DNA of 64,000 nt from JBDHWG01 sp046328525 (GCA_046328525.1 JAXLWK010000003.1:930001-994000); one strand, 5' to 3'. Counted from the stretch's first letter, positions 25,357-33,029 are shown. Translations and numbers: made by a program. Notes: generated by a model from the sequence alone, not told the origin.

Positions 25357-25722
25357 CTAGTGACTGTGGCCGACGCGGTTCGTGCAGGCGCCAGGGCCGA
25401 GAGTCTTGCACGCGCAGCTAGGGTCGTTGCATTCCAGGTGCGCCTGGCCCGTCAGCCCGGCGAACTCGTCGGCAAAGCGGCGGCCGCCCTCTTTGACGCC
25501 GAGTTCGGTCAGCCGGTAGTGACCTGGCAACTCCTCGACGCGCTCCACGTAGCCATCGTCTACCATGTGTTCGAGGTGATACTGGATGAATGCTTCGTCG
25601 GCGCGCAGGAACGGCGTCATGTCCCGCGCCGTCACGACCTCGCCGAAGCCCTCGCCACGGAACCAGAACATGATCTGGAGTATCTCATCGCGCCAGAAGA
25701 TGGCATCGAGTGGATCATGCAT
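25357..25722 (-). CDS. Winged-helix-like protein with Cys/His-rich tail, hydrogenase operon
   Basis: 121 residues. Residues ~1-85 look like a winged helix (DEILQIMFWFRGEGFGEVVT, FIQYHLEHMVDDGYVERV, YRLTELGVKEGGRRFADEF). The tail (LECNDPSCACKTLGPGACTNRVGHSH minus its ends) holds four cysteines and two histidines, a possible metal or Fe-S site. No product name can be given. The ATG at 25722 overlaps the preceding stop by 8 nt and has GGGAGAAG upstream; a GTG-like longer form from 25743 is less likely. Its position among maturation genes suggests a role in hydrogenase assembly or its control. Confidence 0.75.
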   Translation of the reverse strand: MHDPLDAIFWRDEILQIMFWFRGEGFGEVVTARDMTPFLRADEAFIQYHLEHMVDDGYVERVEELPGHYRLTELGVKEGGRRFADEFAGLTGQAHLECNDPSCACKTLGPGACTNRVGHSH

Positions 25723-26203
25723 TGGTCTTCTCCCAAACCGCAAGGCGAATCGCCTGCATCACTTCCGGCAGCGCTGCCGCTATAGTCGGCGAGAACCCAT
25801 CGCCCCAACCGGTGTCCTCCGGCTCTACTTCGACCACGACGACGTCCGCGGGCAACGCCTGGAAATATTCGCCCACAACCAGCAGGCTGTCAAGATCGAG
25901 AACCCCGGCAACGCCCTCGCCGACACGCTCCTGAATCTGATCGGCATCGGGCAGCGCCCGATGCCACTGATAGGCATGCACCTCACCGGCCGCTCGTCCG
26001 CGGACCACCGCGCCGACAAACACGATGCGGTCAAACGGCCCCTCCTGCTCGAGCCAGTGGAGCATGTGCACCGGGCCGAAGTGCAGGTCGAGGATCTGAA
26101 CGCCCGCCGGCCAGTCCTCGGACTCAAGCGCGGGGATGAGAACGGGACCTACGGAAAGGTCCCGCATGAAGCGATAGCCGACGCCCGCAATCAAGACGCG
26201 CAT
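25715..26203 (-). CDS. Divergent hydrogenase maturation protease-family protein
   Basis: 162 residues. The overall pattern of the protease family is kept: N-terminal MRVLIAGVGYRFMRDLSVG, central FDRIVFVGAVVRGR, and C-terminal LPADVVVVEVEPEDTGWGDG then FSPTIAAALPEV. The canonical GxGNxLxxDDGxG is altered (no Asn after GVG; DL in place of DD), so metal or nickel sensing may be changed. It could cleave a different precursor or act as a non-catalytic partner of the canonical protease encoded downstream. The start at 26203 is chosen by homology but has no clear ribosome site; an ATG at 26263, overlapping the large-subunit stop, would add 20 unconserved residues. Confidence 0.72.
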   Translation of the reverse strand: MRVLIAGVGYRFMRDLSVGPVLIPALESEDWPAGVQILDLHFGPVHMLHWLEQEGPFDRIVFVGAVVRGRAAGEVHAYQWHRALPDADQIQERVGEGVAGVLDLDSLLVVGEYFQALPADVVVVEVEPEDTGWGDGFSPTIAAALPEVMQAIRLAVWEKTNA

Positions 26204-26208
26204 CGATT

Positions 26209-26238
26209 GAGAGGAGGGCGTCTCCGCGCCCTCCTCTC
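26209..26238 (-). promoter_or_regulatory. Strong intercistronic hairpin
   Basis: GAGAGGAGGGCG (26209-26220) pairs perfectly over 12 bp with 26227-26238 around a 6-nt loop. It lies between the large-subunit stop and the divergent protease start, 5 nt before that ATG. There is no U-tract. It may be an mRNA processing or stability element, or it may control translation of the protease gene. Confidence 0.65.
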
Positions 26239-26259
26239 CCGCGCACACCCGGCTCTCCA

Positions 26260-28140
26260 TCATCCATCCACACCACAGGCGCAGGTGTTGATCTCGCGTA
26301 TCACGACGTGGTCCGTCCCATCCACATGCACGTGCGTCGTGCAGGGCATGCACGGATCGAAGCTACGCAGTGCGCGGAGAATGTCGACGCCCTTGTAGTC
26401 GCCGGCGCGGGAGAACTCTTCCAGGATCGGCGTATTGAGCACCGCCTCCTCATATGGCCCCGGTGTGCCCCACGGGTCCCGTGGGCTGGCATTCCAGGTA
26501 GACGGCGTGACGATCTGGTAGTTGCTGAGGGCACCGTCGTCAATCACGGCGTGGTGCGTAAGATAGCCGCGGCCGGCGCCCCAGAACCCCACGCCAATTT
26601 GCGTTCCCTTGCGCGGCACCTCGAACGGTGTCTGCACTCGGGTCTGCCCGTGCTTCAGCATGTCCATGCCGATGAGCCAGTTGTCGAAGGCGATCGCGCA
26701 CACATAGGCCAGGTGGTAGGCGCGGCCACGGTTGCGCTCGAAGGCGTTCCAGACATCCGGCACCTTCCACTCCAGATCCATCGCCGGCATCACGCTCTCC
26801 GGTAGGTGGATCTTCAGGCTTGTTCCCGTCGGCTCGAGGAACCGTCGGTGCGGCATCACCTGCGCCTGCGCCGTGATCCACAGCCTCGCGACGGCCTCGG
26901 CCTCCATCGGATAACGATCCCAGCGCGGAGCGGTGGACCAGGAGTAGCGCTCGCGCCAGTTCTGCCCGGTGGGCGCCGGGATGGTGTCCTTGTTCCACGG
27001 GTGGTAGGGGCTGAGCGGGTTGCCGTTCGGGTCGGTGGGGAAACGCGGCTCCTTGTTCCACTGCTGGTAGTAAGAATGCTCGACGAACTCTTCCAGGCCG
27101 ATGTTGAGCGCCGTGAGCTTGGTCGTCACGACCTGGCCATCAACGACCACGCCAGGCGTCGCCCAGCGTCGTTCGCCCCACGCGTCGCAGTTGGCGTAGG
27201 AAGCGTCGTAGGCGTGAGGGTCATCCCAGATACCCGAGTCGATGAGGTGCGCCGGGCGGCTGCCAATCTTCTTGTACTCGGGGTCCACATCGTAGAAGAA
27301 CTCAACCAGGTCATCCCAGATGGCGACGGTCTTCTTGGCGTAGTCGAATAGGCGCTGGAAACGCGCGAAGATCTCGTTGAAGGTTGTGATGCTCACGGTT
27401 GTCGTCATCCCGCCCGGGATGACCGTCTCAGGGTGAGGGTACTTGCCGCCGACCAGGACGTAGGCCTCGCGAGCCGTACGCGTCATCGCCAGGGCTTGCA
27501 GGTAGAGCTGCCCGGTGAGCGGGTTCATGTCTGTCATGATGTCGCCGACGGTGCGGTAGCCGTGGATGGCGGCGCGGGGCGCCGTAGTTGTCGTGGCCTT
27601 TTCCCAGACCGAAGGGTTGGTTGGCTGAACGATGGCTTGCGAGTAGTCAGGGCCGGCCAGAAGGAACAGGTGTAGCGGGTTGTCGTACCAGTACTCCAGC
27701 GCCAGCATCATGTTGCGAACGGTGACGCCGAGGGGGGGCGGGACGACGGGGAAAGCCATTTCCAGGGACAGCGCCGATGTGCTCGCATGGACGCCGCCGC
27801 ACACGCCGCAAGCGCGGCTGCTGATGAACGCCGCGTCGCGCGGGTCGCGGCCTTTGAGGATGACCTCGTAGCCGCGGAAGAGCGTCGCCATGGCGTTCGT
27901 CTCGATAACCTTACGCTCCTTGAGATCGACCACGCTATGAAACGCCAGAGCGCCGGCCACGCGCGTCACCGGGTCGAAATCCACACTTTTGATATAGCCG
28001 TTTCGCGCGAGCAATTCTTTGACTTTATCCGACTGCTCGTCGAGCGAAACAGTCTGATACGAATACGGATCGGCGATGCCTTCTTTCAGGTACGCCTTGC
28101 CATTTTCGTCAAACTCGACCGGCAGATTTTTGAAGCACAT
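26260..28140 (-). CDS. [NiFe] hydrogenase large subunit
   Basis: 626 residues. N-terminal nickel-ligand motif SSRACGVCGGVHAS and C-terminal SFDPCMPCTTHVHV give the four cysteine ligands of the NiFe(CN)2CO centre. After the histidine an extension ending TCACGVDG remains, the expected substrate of the maturation protease. There is no UGA at the first C-terminal cysteine, so it is not a [NiFeSe] enzyme. The absence of a cytochrome b gene, the Rieske neighbour and the small subunit without a Tat signal point to the high-affinity cytoplasm-facing uptake types (group 1h/1l or 2a-like). The precise group needs phylogeny. TAGGAGG precedes the ATG by 8 nt. Confidence 0.95.
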   Translation of the reverse strand: MCFKNLPVEFDENGKAYLKEGIADPYSYQTVSLDEQSDKVKELLARNGYIKSVDFDPVTRVAGALAFHSVVDLKERKVIETNAMATLFRGYEVILKGRDPRDAAFISSRACGVCGGVHASTSALSLEMAFPVVPPPLGVTVRNMMLALEYWYDNPLHLFLLAGPDYSQAIVQPTNPSVWEKATTTTAPRAAIHGYRTVGDIMTDMNPLTGQLYLQALAMTRTAREAYVLVGGKYPHPETVIPGGMTTTVSITTFNEIFARFQRLFDYAKKTVAIWDDLVEFFYDVDPEYKKIGSRPAHLIDSGIWDDPHAYDASYANCDAWGERRWATPGVVVDGQVVTTKLTALNIGLEEFVEHSYYQQWNKEPRFPTDPNGNPLSPYHPWNKDTIPAPTGQNWRERYSWSTAPRWDRYPMEAEAVARLWITAQAQVMPHRRFLEPTGTSLKIHLPESVMPAMDLEWKVPDVWNAFERNRGRAYHLAYVCAIAFDNWLIGMDMLKHGQTRVQTPFEVPRKGTQIGVGFWGAGRGYLTHHAVIDDGALSNYQIVTPSTWNASPRDPWGTPGPYEEAVLNTPILEEFSRAGDYKGVDILRALRSFDPCMPCTTHVHVDGTDHVVIREINTCACGVDG

Positions 28141-28151
28141 GCGACGGCCTC

Positions 28152-28421
28152 CTAGCGAGTGAGTAATCGGGCGACGGCGGCGAGGTGTCCATCCACAGAC
28201 TGAAGGCCGCCGAGGAGCTGGCCCAGCGCGCCATTGATCGTCACGAGCTTGCCGGCCAGGGGCTGCGTATCTTTGGCGATCGCGTCAAGCCCGCCGGCCA
28301 ATTGCGCGAAATTGCGGTTGGCGGCGCGCAGAGCCGCGATGATGAGCAGCAGGTAGACCACCAGAACGGCCACCACAATCAGAATGACGAGCAGCGTCAG
28401 GTAAAAGAGCGTCATGCCCAT
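28152..28421 (-). CDS. Small one-TM protein, hydrogenase-operon paralog 5
   Basis: 89 residues: an N-terminal TM helix (FYLTLLVILIVVAVLVVYLL) followed by an amphipathic helical tail with LVTINGALGQLLGGLQSVDGH (in part). It is most similar to paralog 3 (28753-29052), with which it shares L..GL.AI, T.N..L and LQ.VDGHL. Ribosome site GGGGAGG. It ends 11 nt before the large subunit gene. I recognise no named family. Confidence 0.85.
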   Translation of the reverse strand: MGMTLFYLTLLVILIVVAVLVVYLLLIIAALRAANRNFAQLAGGLDAIAKDTQPLAGKLVTINGALGQLLGGLQSVDGHLAAVARLLTR

Positions 28422-28438
28422 GGCTTGTCCTCCCCGGG

Positions 28439-28756
28439 CTAGGCGACACGCTGGCTGCTATCGTCCGCAGCGCGCGCCGTCAGCATGGTCTCGATTGTCG
28501 CCGCGTGCTCGTCAATCGCGCCGGCCGTCGCCAGCAACTGCTGGGCAACGCCGATGGTATCATCCAGGGCGGGGATATGACTGGTGTTGCCGGCGATGCC
28601 GACACCGGCATCGCGCATCTCGCCCAGGTAGCGCTCGATGCTCCGCGCGGCATTCAGGACGCGCTGAAGAAGATAGACCGTCACCGGCAACACAATGAAT
28701 ACGGCGATCAAAAGAACCAGGCCCCACAGCCAATAAACGGCGTCTGGCACGTTCAT
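28439..28756 (-). CDS. Small one-TM protein, hydrogenase-operon paralog 4
   Basis: 105 residues: TM helix near residues 10-30 (LWGLVLLIAVFIVLPVTVYL), then a predicted helical tail containing NTSHIPALDDTIGVAQQLL. This corresponds in register to NT..I..L.DTNRTA...L in paralogs 1 and 2. Its ATG overlaps the stop of paralog 3 as ATGA. Ribosome site AAGGAGAGGG. Function unknown; see the finding on the five-gene array. Confidence 0.85.
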   Translation of the reverse strand: MNVPDAVYWLWGLVLLIAVFIVLPVTVYLLQRVLNAARSIERYLGEMRDAGVGIAGNTSHIPALDDTIGVAQQLLATAGAIDEHAATIETMLTARAADDSSQRVA

Positions 28757-29052
28757 CGCGTTCCCTCTCCTTGCCGCACGACGGCCTGGATGGTGTTCAC
28801 AAGGTGGCCGTCCACCTGCTGTAGGGCGCCTGCGACAGCGGACAGACCACTGTTGAGGGTCGTGACCTGCCCTGGCAGATACCCTGTCTCGGTCTCGATA
28901 GCGCGCAGGCCCAGGCGCAGCTTGGCGAGGTAGCTATCTCCTTTGCCGCCGATGGCTTCGAGCGTACGGGCAATATGCAGCAGGTAGTAGATGAGCACAA
29001 TGGCGAAGGCAACGACGACGATGGCGGATACTAGCGTTAGCGCGACGAACAT
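28753..29052 (-). CDS. Small one-TM protein, hydrogenase-operon paralog 3
   Basis: 99 residues from the ATG at 29052, which has a near-perfect GAGGAGGG site; a longer in-frame form from 29115 overlaps the upstream gene and is rejected. TM helix FVALTLVSAIVVVAFAIVLI at the extreme N-terminus, then a helical tail with GQVTTLNSGLSAVAGALQQ followed by VDGHL, as in paralog 5. Confidence 0.85.
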   Translation of the reverse strand: MFVALTLVSAIVVVAFAIVLIYYLLHIARTLEAIGGKGDSYLAKLRLGLRAIETETGYLPGQVTTLNSGLSAVAGALQQVDGHLVNTIQAVVRQGEGTR

Positions 29053-29062
29053 CGTTCCCTCC

Positions 29063-29380
29063 TCACGCCTTGGCCGATAGCACGCAGGCCGGGCAACCTG
29101 GGCAGCCGTCGGCATGCTGCTCGATGGCCGCGGCCCCCTGCTCGATCTGCTGCGCGGTGCTCAAGATTGCGCCCGCTGTTCGGTTCGTGTCCACAAGGAG
29201 TGGGATGTGGATCGTGTTGTTGGCGACCATCTTGCCGGTTGTCCATATCGCTGCGGCTCCATGCTCGATCTCCATGCCGGTCTTGAGGATCTTGGACAGC
29301 AACCAACCGACCACCGCGGTGACCACGATGGCCAGGGCAAGTGATACCAACCAGAGCGTCATGACAGTCTGCTCAGTCAT
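29063..29380 (-). CDS. Small one-TM protein with CxxCxxC tail, hydrogenase-operon paralog 2
   Basis: 105 residues from the ATG at 29380. TM helix TLWLVSLALAIVVTAVVGWL, then a tail with NNTIHIPLLVDTNRTAGAIL, clearly related to paralog 1, and a C-terminal GCPGCPAC motif unique among the five. Three closely spaced cysteines could bind metal or an Fe-S cluster, or form disulfides if the tail faces outward. Confidence 0.85.
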   Translation of the reverse strand: MTEQTVMTLWLVSLALAIVVTAVVGWLLSKILKTGMEIEHGAAAIWTTGKMVANNTIHIPLLVDTNRTAGAILSTAQQIEQGAAAIEQHADGCPGCPACVLSAKA

Positions 29381-29396
29381 GGGCGTCGCCTTTCGT

Positions 29397-29699
29397 TTAG
29401 GATGAGGCCCGGCGCGCGTCAGCGTCGTGGAGCGCCTGGGCGACCTGCCCGGCGTGGCCGAGGATCGACTGCGCGCCACCAAGAAGCTGCGCCGCGGTGC
29501 GGTTCGTGTCCTGGAGCGCCCAGATGCACTGAGTGTTCTCGCGTATCTGCCGTACAATACCCAGAGCAGCGGCTGCCGTCCGATGGGTTTCGCGCGCCGC
29601 CGAGAGGACCATCCAGAGGAGCACGGCAGCAATCGCGACAGTCACGAGGGCAATGACAACCCCGATGATCCAGTATGTGGTAAGTTGTGCGTCGGTCAT
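29397..29699 (-). CDS. Small one-TM protein, hydrogenase-operon paralog 1
   Basis: 100 residues: TM helix WIIGVVIALVTVAIAAVLLW, then a helical tail with ENTQCIWALQDTNRTAAQLL. Ribosome site GGAGGGGAG. It follows the hydrogenase small subunit gene by 54 nt. Founder-type member of the DTNRTA subgroup with paralog 2. Confidence 0.85.
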   Translation of the reverse strand: MTDAQLTTYWIIGVVIALVTVAIAAVLLWMVLSAARETHRTAAAALGIVRQIRENTQCIWALQDTNRTAAQLLGGAQSILGHAGQVAQALHDADARRASS

Positions 29700-29753
29700 A
29701 CTCTCCCCTCCATACTGACGGGCCGCGTCGGTCGGCGCGGCCCTATATTCGCC

Positions 29754-31076
29754 CTACTCCTCCGCTTCGGCCGAGGCGCTGACTGCCTCCGGGCCTTCCA
29801 GCTGGCCGGTCACGGGATTGTGCGGTAGGCCATAGAAGGAACGGAAGGTTACATTGCCGACAGGTTGGCCGCCGGTGCGCCACTGCAGCTTCTGGTAGAA
29901 GTAATGCATCGCCCGCTCGGGAGCCGCCGGCATCGGCACGTGTCCCCAACCGGTCGGCACGTCATTCTTGTCGTGCCAGCGGTTGGACAGGTTGATAAAC
30001 CGGTTGGTCATGCGCCGCAGGTTGCGGATGATACCGCCGTGGACACGCGACGCGCTAGACGATACGAGCGTGCCGGGGGCTCGACCATAGAAAGGCGAGG
30101 TCGCGTCGGGAAAGCCGGGCATCGTGCAGCCGATACAGATACCGCCAACGTTCATGCAGCCGCCGACATGGTTGATCGCCCCACGGCGGGCGATGTTACA
30201 GTTGACGACTGGCCCCCAGCATCCCAGCTCCACCAGGCACTTGGAGCCGCCGTAATGGTCGTCGAAGATGCCTTCCTCATAGAAGCCCGCCCGGTTGCAG
30301 CCCTGGTGTACCGTCTGGTTAAACAGCCATGCCGGCCGCCCCAGATCGTCGAACTCGGGCAGCGGGCCGAGGCCATTGAGGAAGAGGAGCACGGCCGCCA
30401 CGGTCTCGCTGAAGTTGTCGCCGACCGGCGAGCAGCCGGGAATGTTGACTACTGGGAGTCCCAGGGCGCTGCGGTAATCGGCGCCCAGGAAATCCATGAC
30501 GCCCATGGAGCCGGTGGGATTGCCGATGGCGGCGGGGATGCCGCCCCACGTCGCACACGTGCCGATGGCAATGACGGCCGCGGCGCCAGGAGCGAGACGC
30601 TTGAGCCAGGTTGCGGTCGGGATGGGCTGCTGGGTGCCGTCGCGCTCGTAGGCGCCCATGCCGGACCAAAAGCCGCCCGTCTTGGATGCCAGGCTCTCGT
30701 CCGCCACGGAGCCTTCGAAGATGACCACGTACGGGGCGTTCAGCTTTCCCTCTACGGCCAGCTCGAAGTTGTGGATAAACGGCTCGCCGGCCTCGACAGA
30801 CACAACGGGGTGGTGGAGGACGAGGCGCGGAACACCGGGCAGCCGCCCCAGGAGCAGGTCTTCGACGCTCGGCGACGTCGCGCCCGTGACGCTGATGGTG
30901 CAGCCGTCGCAGCTCATGCCCGCGAGCCAGAAGGCGTGAACGACCTTGATCGGCCCGAGCAACGCGCCGTAGCGCTCGTCTGCCGGCGATTTCTGCAGCT
31001 CTCGCTCGGCGCTGGAAGACAGCCAGTCGACAGGCCCGTTCGGCTTAGTCTCACCTATGCTAGACAGCTCTATCAT
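29754..31076 (-). CDS. [NiFe] hydrogenase small subunit
   Basis: 440 residues. Motifs for three Fe-S clusters: LAGMSCDGCTISVTGATSPS (proximal), AIGTCATWGGIPAA, NIPGCSPVGDN, then HQGCNRAGFYE, CLVELGCWGPVVNC, GGCMNVGGICIGCTMPGFPD (in parts). There is no Tat signal peptide and no C-terminal TM helix, so the dimer should be cytoplasmic and held at the membrane by other proteins. The ~100-residue C-terminal region after the last cluster is long. The ATG at 31076 has GAAGGAGAAGAGG upstream. First gene of the operon, reading from the MerR-type promoter. Confidence 0.95.
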   Translation of the reverse strand: MIELSSIGETKPNGPVDWLSSSAERELQKSPADERYGALLGPIKVVHAFWLAGMSCDGCTISVTGATSPSVEDLLLGRLPGVPRLVLHHPVVSVEAGEPFIHNFELAVEGKLNAPYVVIFEGSVADESLASKTGGFWSGMGAYERDGTQQPIPTATWLKRLAPGAAAVIAIGTCATWGGIPAAIGNPTGSMGVMDFLGADYRSALGLPVVNIPGCSPVGDNFSETVAAVLLFLNGLGPLPEFDDLGRPAWLFNQTVHQGCNRAGFYEEGIFDDHYGGSKCLVELGCWGPVVNCNIARRGAINHVGGCMNVGGICIGCTMPGFPDATSPFYGRAPGTLVSSSASRVHGGIIRNLRRMTNRFINLSNRWHDKNDVPTGWGHVPMPAAPERAMHYFYQKLQWRTGGQPVGNVTFRSFYGLPHNPVTGQLEGPEAVSASAEAEE

Positions 31077-31113
31077 CGCCTCTTCTCCTTCAAATGAGGC
31101 AGGTTCTCAATTC

Positions 31114-31145
31114 ATTATACACATTGCCCTAAGGGGCAATGTCAA
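31114..31145 (-). promoter_or_regulatory. MerR-type promoter/operator of the hydrogenase operon
   Basis: Minus strand: -35 TTGACA (31140-31145) and -10 TATAAT (31114-31119), both perfect, with an overlong 20-bp spacer. The spacer region is an inverted repeat: ACATTGCCC (31121-31129) and GGGCAATGT (31134-31142) around four bases. A 19-20 bp spacer containing a dyad is the hallmark of promoters activated by MerR proteins through DNA distortion. The -35 overlaps the stop codon of the merR-like gene. Confidence 0.9.
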
Positions 31146-31555
31146 GCGATTTCGACGGGACTTGGGAGACAGGAACAATCTGGCACGAAGGCCTGGCACA
31201 CGCAGGCGCCCTCTTCAGGCTGAATGGCTTTCTTGAGAGTTTGCAGAGCCGCGATCTTCAGCTCGTATTCACGAATCTTCTGGGTAAACAGCGTGTCGAG
31301 TGAGGAGCGCAGGTCGTTGCAGCGAGCGTCTCGCGCCAGCTCCATGAGCTGGCCTATCTCGGCGAGAGTAAGGCCTAGTCCCTGGGCGCGACGGATGAAC
31401 CGAAGTTGCTGGACGTGGGTGTCGTTGTAGTAGCGGTATCCGTTGCCGCCGCGAGCCTCGGGGATCACCAACCCGATGCTCTCGTAGTATCGCACAGTCT
31501 TCGGAGTTGTGTGGGTCAGGCGGGCTAGATCACCGACTGTGAGCTTGTCTGTCAC
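31142..31555 (-). CDS. MerR-family metal-responsive-type transcriptional regulator
   Basis: 137 residues: winged helix-turn-helix (LTVGDLARLTHTTPKTVRYY, YESIGLV), a long dimerisation helix, and a cysteine-rich C-terminus (GACVCQAFVPDCSCLP). A further cysteine lies at the start of the dimerisation helix region (ARDARCNDL), the pattern of metal sensors such as ZntR/CadR. It starts at GTG (31555). It lies directly upstream of the hydrogenase operon and its expected operator is the palindrome in that promoter. The effector could be Ni, Zn or another thiophilic metal; redox sensing is an alternative. Confidence 0.9.
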   Translation of the reverse strand: MTDKLTVGDLARLTHTTPKTVRYYESIGLVIPEARGGNGYRYYNDTHVQQLRFIRRAQGLGLTLAEIGQLMELARDARCNDLRSSLDTLFTQKIREYELKIAALQTLKKAIQPEEGACVCQAFVPDCSCLPSPVEIA

Positions 31556-31609
31556 GTCGAATCGCCTCCTGCTGTCTGGCCTACGAGCGACACGTGCAAT
31601 CGTCTCCCG

Positions 31610-31637
31610 ATTATAACCTGCCAGCTTGGATTGTCCA
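31610..31637 (-). promoter_or_regulatory. Probable promoter of the merR-like gene
   Basis: Minus strand -10 TATAAT (31610-31615) and -35 TGGACA (31632-31637, five of six consensus bases), spacer 16 bp. About 50 nt of leader precede the GTG start. The remaining ~160 bp up to the IS3 element hold no gene I can support. Confidence 0.55.
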
Positions 31638-31800
31638 GCCGCGCGACGGCCATAGCGCTTTGCCTACGGCCGGTTCCGCTGGTGGGGTCGTCGCCTAGCA
31701 GGAACTCGCCTCCCCGCTCTGTCTGTATCGCACCGCTAGCGACCAGTCTCAGACAATCCATATTATCTAGTGAACGTTATGTAGAGCTAAGACAAGGGGA

Positions 31801-31827
31801 CTGGGTTTCCCCCGCTTTGGTGGACAG
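31801..31827 (+). repeat. IS3 left terminal inverted repeat
   Basis: CTGGGTTTCCCCC followed by GCTTTGGTGGACAG; matches 33030-33056 inverted, with mismatches at four positions. Confidence 0.85.
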
Positions 31828-31870
31828 GAGAAAGACCCTGATCCATACTTAGCAAAGGGAGAACAGAGCT

Positions 31871-32170
31871 ATGTCCACCAAGATCAAGAAGCAGTACACG
31901 CGCGAGTACAAGCTCGAAGTGCTGGAGCTGCTGAAGACCAGCGGCAAGAGCAAAGCGCAACTGGAGCGTGACCTGGGCCTCTACCAGGGCCAGATCAAGG
32001 CTTGGCAGCAGGCGCTCGCTGAAGACGGCGCGCAGGCTTTTCCAGGCACCGGCCACCAGACGGAGGTGGACGCCGAGGTGCGGCGGCTGCGGCGCGAGTT
32101 GGCCATCGTGCAACAAGAGCGCGATATCCTGAAAAAAGCGCTAGCCATCTTCACGCCGAGCCCGAAGTGA
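31871..32170 (+). CDS. IS3-family transposase OrfA
   Basis: 99 residues: helix-turn-helix (YTREYKLEVLELLKTSGKSK, WQQAL) followed by a leucine-zipper-like helix (EVRRLRRELAIVQQERDILK). Provides DNA binding for the OrfAB transposase. A run of six A residues (32132-32137) near its end is a plausible site for -1 frameshifting into OrfB, whose frame is open across it; the genes also overlap by 4 nt (GTGA). Confidence 0.92.
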   Translation: MSTKIKKQYTREYKLEVLELLKTSGKSKAQLERDLGLYQGQIKAWQQALAEDGAQAFPGTGHQTEVDAEVRRLRRELAIVQQERDILKKALAIFTPSPK

Positions 32171-33021
32171 AGTTCGCCTTCATCCAGGCGCATGACGAGG
32201 AGTTCGACATCCTGCGCATGGGTCAGATGCTGGGCGTGTCTCGCAGTGGCTACTACGCTTGGCGCCAGCGCCCGCCAAGCGAGCGTGAACGGGCCAACCA
32301 AGAGTTGGCGCAGTTGATCGAGGCAGCGCATGAGCGGAGCCGCGGCGCGTACGGCTCGCCGCGTGTGCACGCCGAGTTGAAAGCTCAGGGCCGTCGTGTC
32401 GGGCACAATCGCGTGGCGCGCCTGATGCGTCTGCACGGCCTCCAAGGGCGTCGCCGACGGTGCTTCAAGGTCACGACCCAGTCCAAGCCGAGCCACCCCG
32501 TCGCGCCGAATGTGCTCAATCAGCAGTTCGATGCCAAGCGGCCGAACGAGAAGTGGTTGGCCGACATCACCTACATCGCGACCCACGAAGGCTGGCTGTA
32601 CTTGGCGGTGGTATTGGATGTCTACTCGCGCCTGATCGTCGGCTGGGCGATGGGCATTCGGCTGGAACAAGAGTTGGTGCTGCGGGCGGTGCGGATGGCC
32701 TTGCACCAGCGCCGCCCGCAGGCGAAGTTGCTGCATCACTCGGATCGTGGCAGTCAGTACACTGCCGAGAAGTACCACAAGCTGCTGGCCGCCTACGGCA
32801 TCACCGTCAGCCTGAGTGGGACGGGCAACTGCTACGACAATGCGATGATGGAGAGCTTCTTCAGCACCCTGAAGGCCGAGTGTGTCACCGAGCCGTACGC
32901 GACGCGGGCCGAGGCGCGTCGGAGTGTGTTCGACTACATCGCGGTGTGGTATAATCGCCAGCGTCGCCATTCCGCCCTCGGCTATGTCAGCTCGGAGGCC
33001 TTCGAGCAGGCCGCCTCATAG
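32167..33021 (+). CDS. IS3-family transposase OrfB (DDE integrase core)
   Basis: 284 residues: N-terminal HTH_21 region (SRSGYYAWRQRPPSERERAN, GSPRVHAEL) and an rve integrase core with the catalytic acids in WLADITYI, HHSDRGSQYT and NAMMESFFSTLKAE. Intact DDE triad. GTG start, or made as an OrfAB fusion by frameshifting. Confidence 0.95.
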   Translation: MKFAFIQAHDEEFDILRMGQMLGVSRSGYYAWRQRPPSERERANQELAQLIEAAHERSRGAYGSPRVHAELKAQGRRVGHNRVARLMRLHGLQGRRRRCFKVTTQSKPSHPVAPNVLNQQFDAKRPNEKWLADITYIATHEGWLYLAVVLDVYSRLIVGWAMGIRLEQELVLRAVRMALHQRRPQAKLLHHSDRGSQYTAEKYHKLLAAYGITVSLSGTGNCYDNAMMESFFSTLKAECVTEPYATRAEARRSVFDYIAVWYNRQRRHSALGYVSSEAFEQAAS

Positions 33022-33029
33022 CGTTCCAT

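Noticed and set aside
26260..28140. Possible [NiFeSe] hydrogenase, given the selenoprotein candidate nearby
   Set aside because: Both nickel-binding motifs are encoded with cysteines (CGVC and DPCMPC); no in-frame UGA occurs.
29865..31097. 410-codon open frame on + opposite the hydrogenase small subunit
   Set aside because: Composition-driven shadow of the conserved Fe-S subunit gene.
31552..31761. 69-codon minus-strand ORF before the merR-like gene
   Set aside because: It overlaps the predicted merR promoter and has no homology I recognise.
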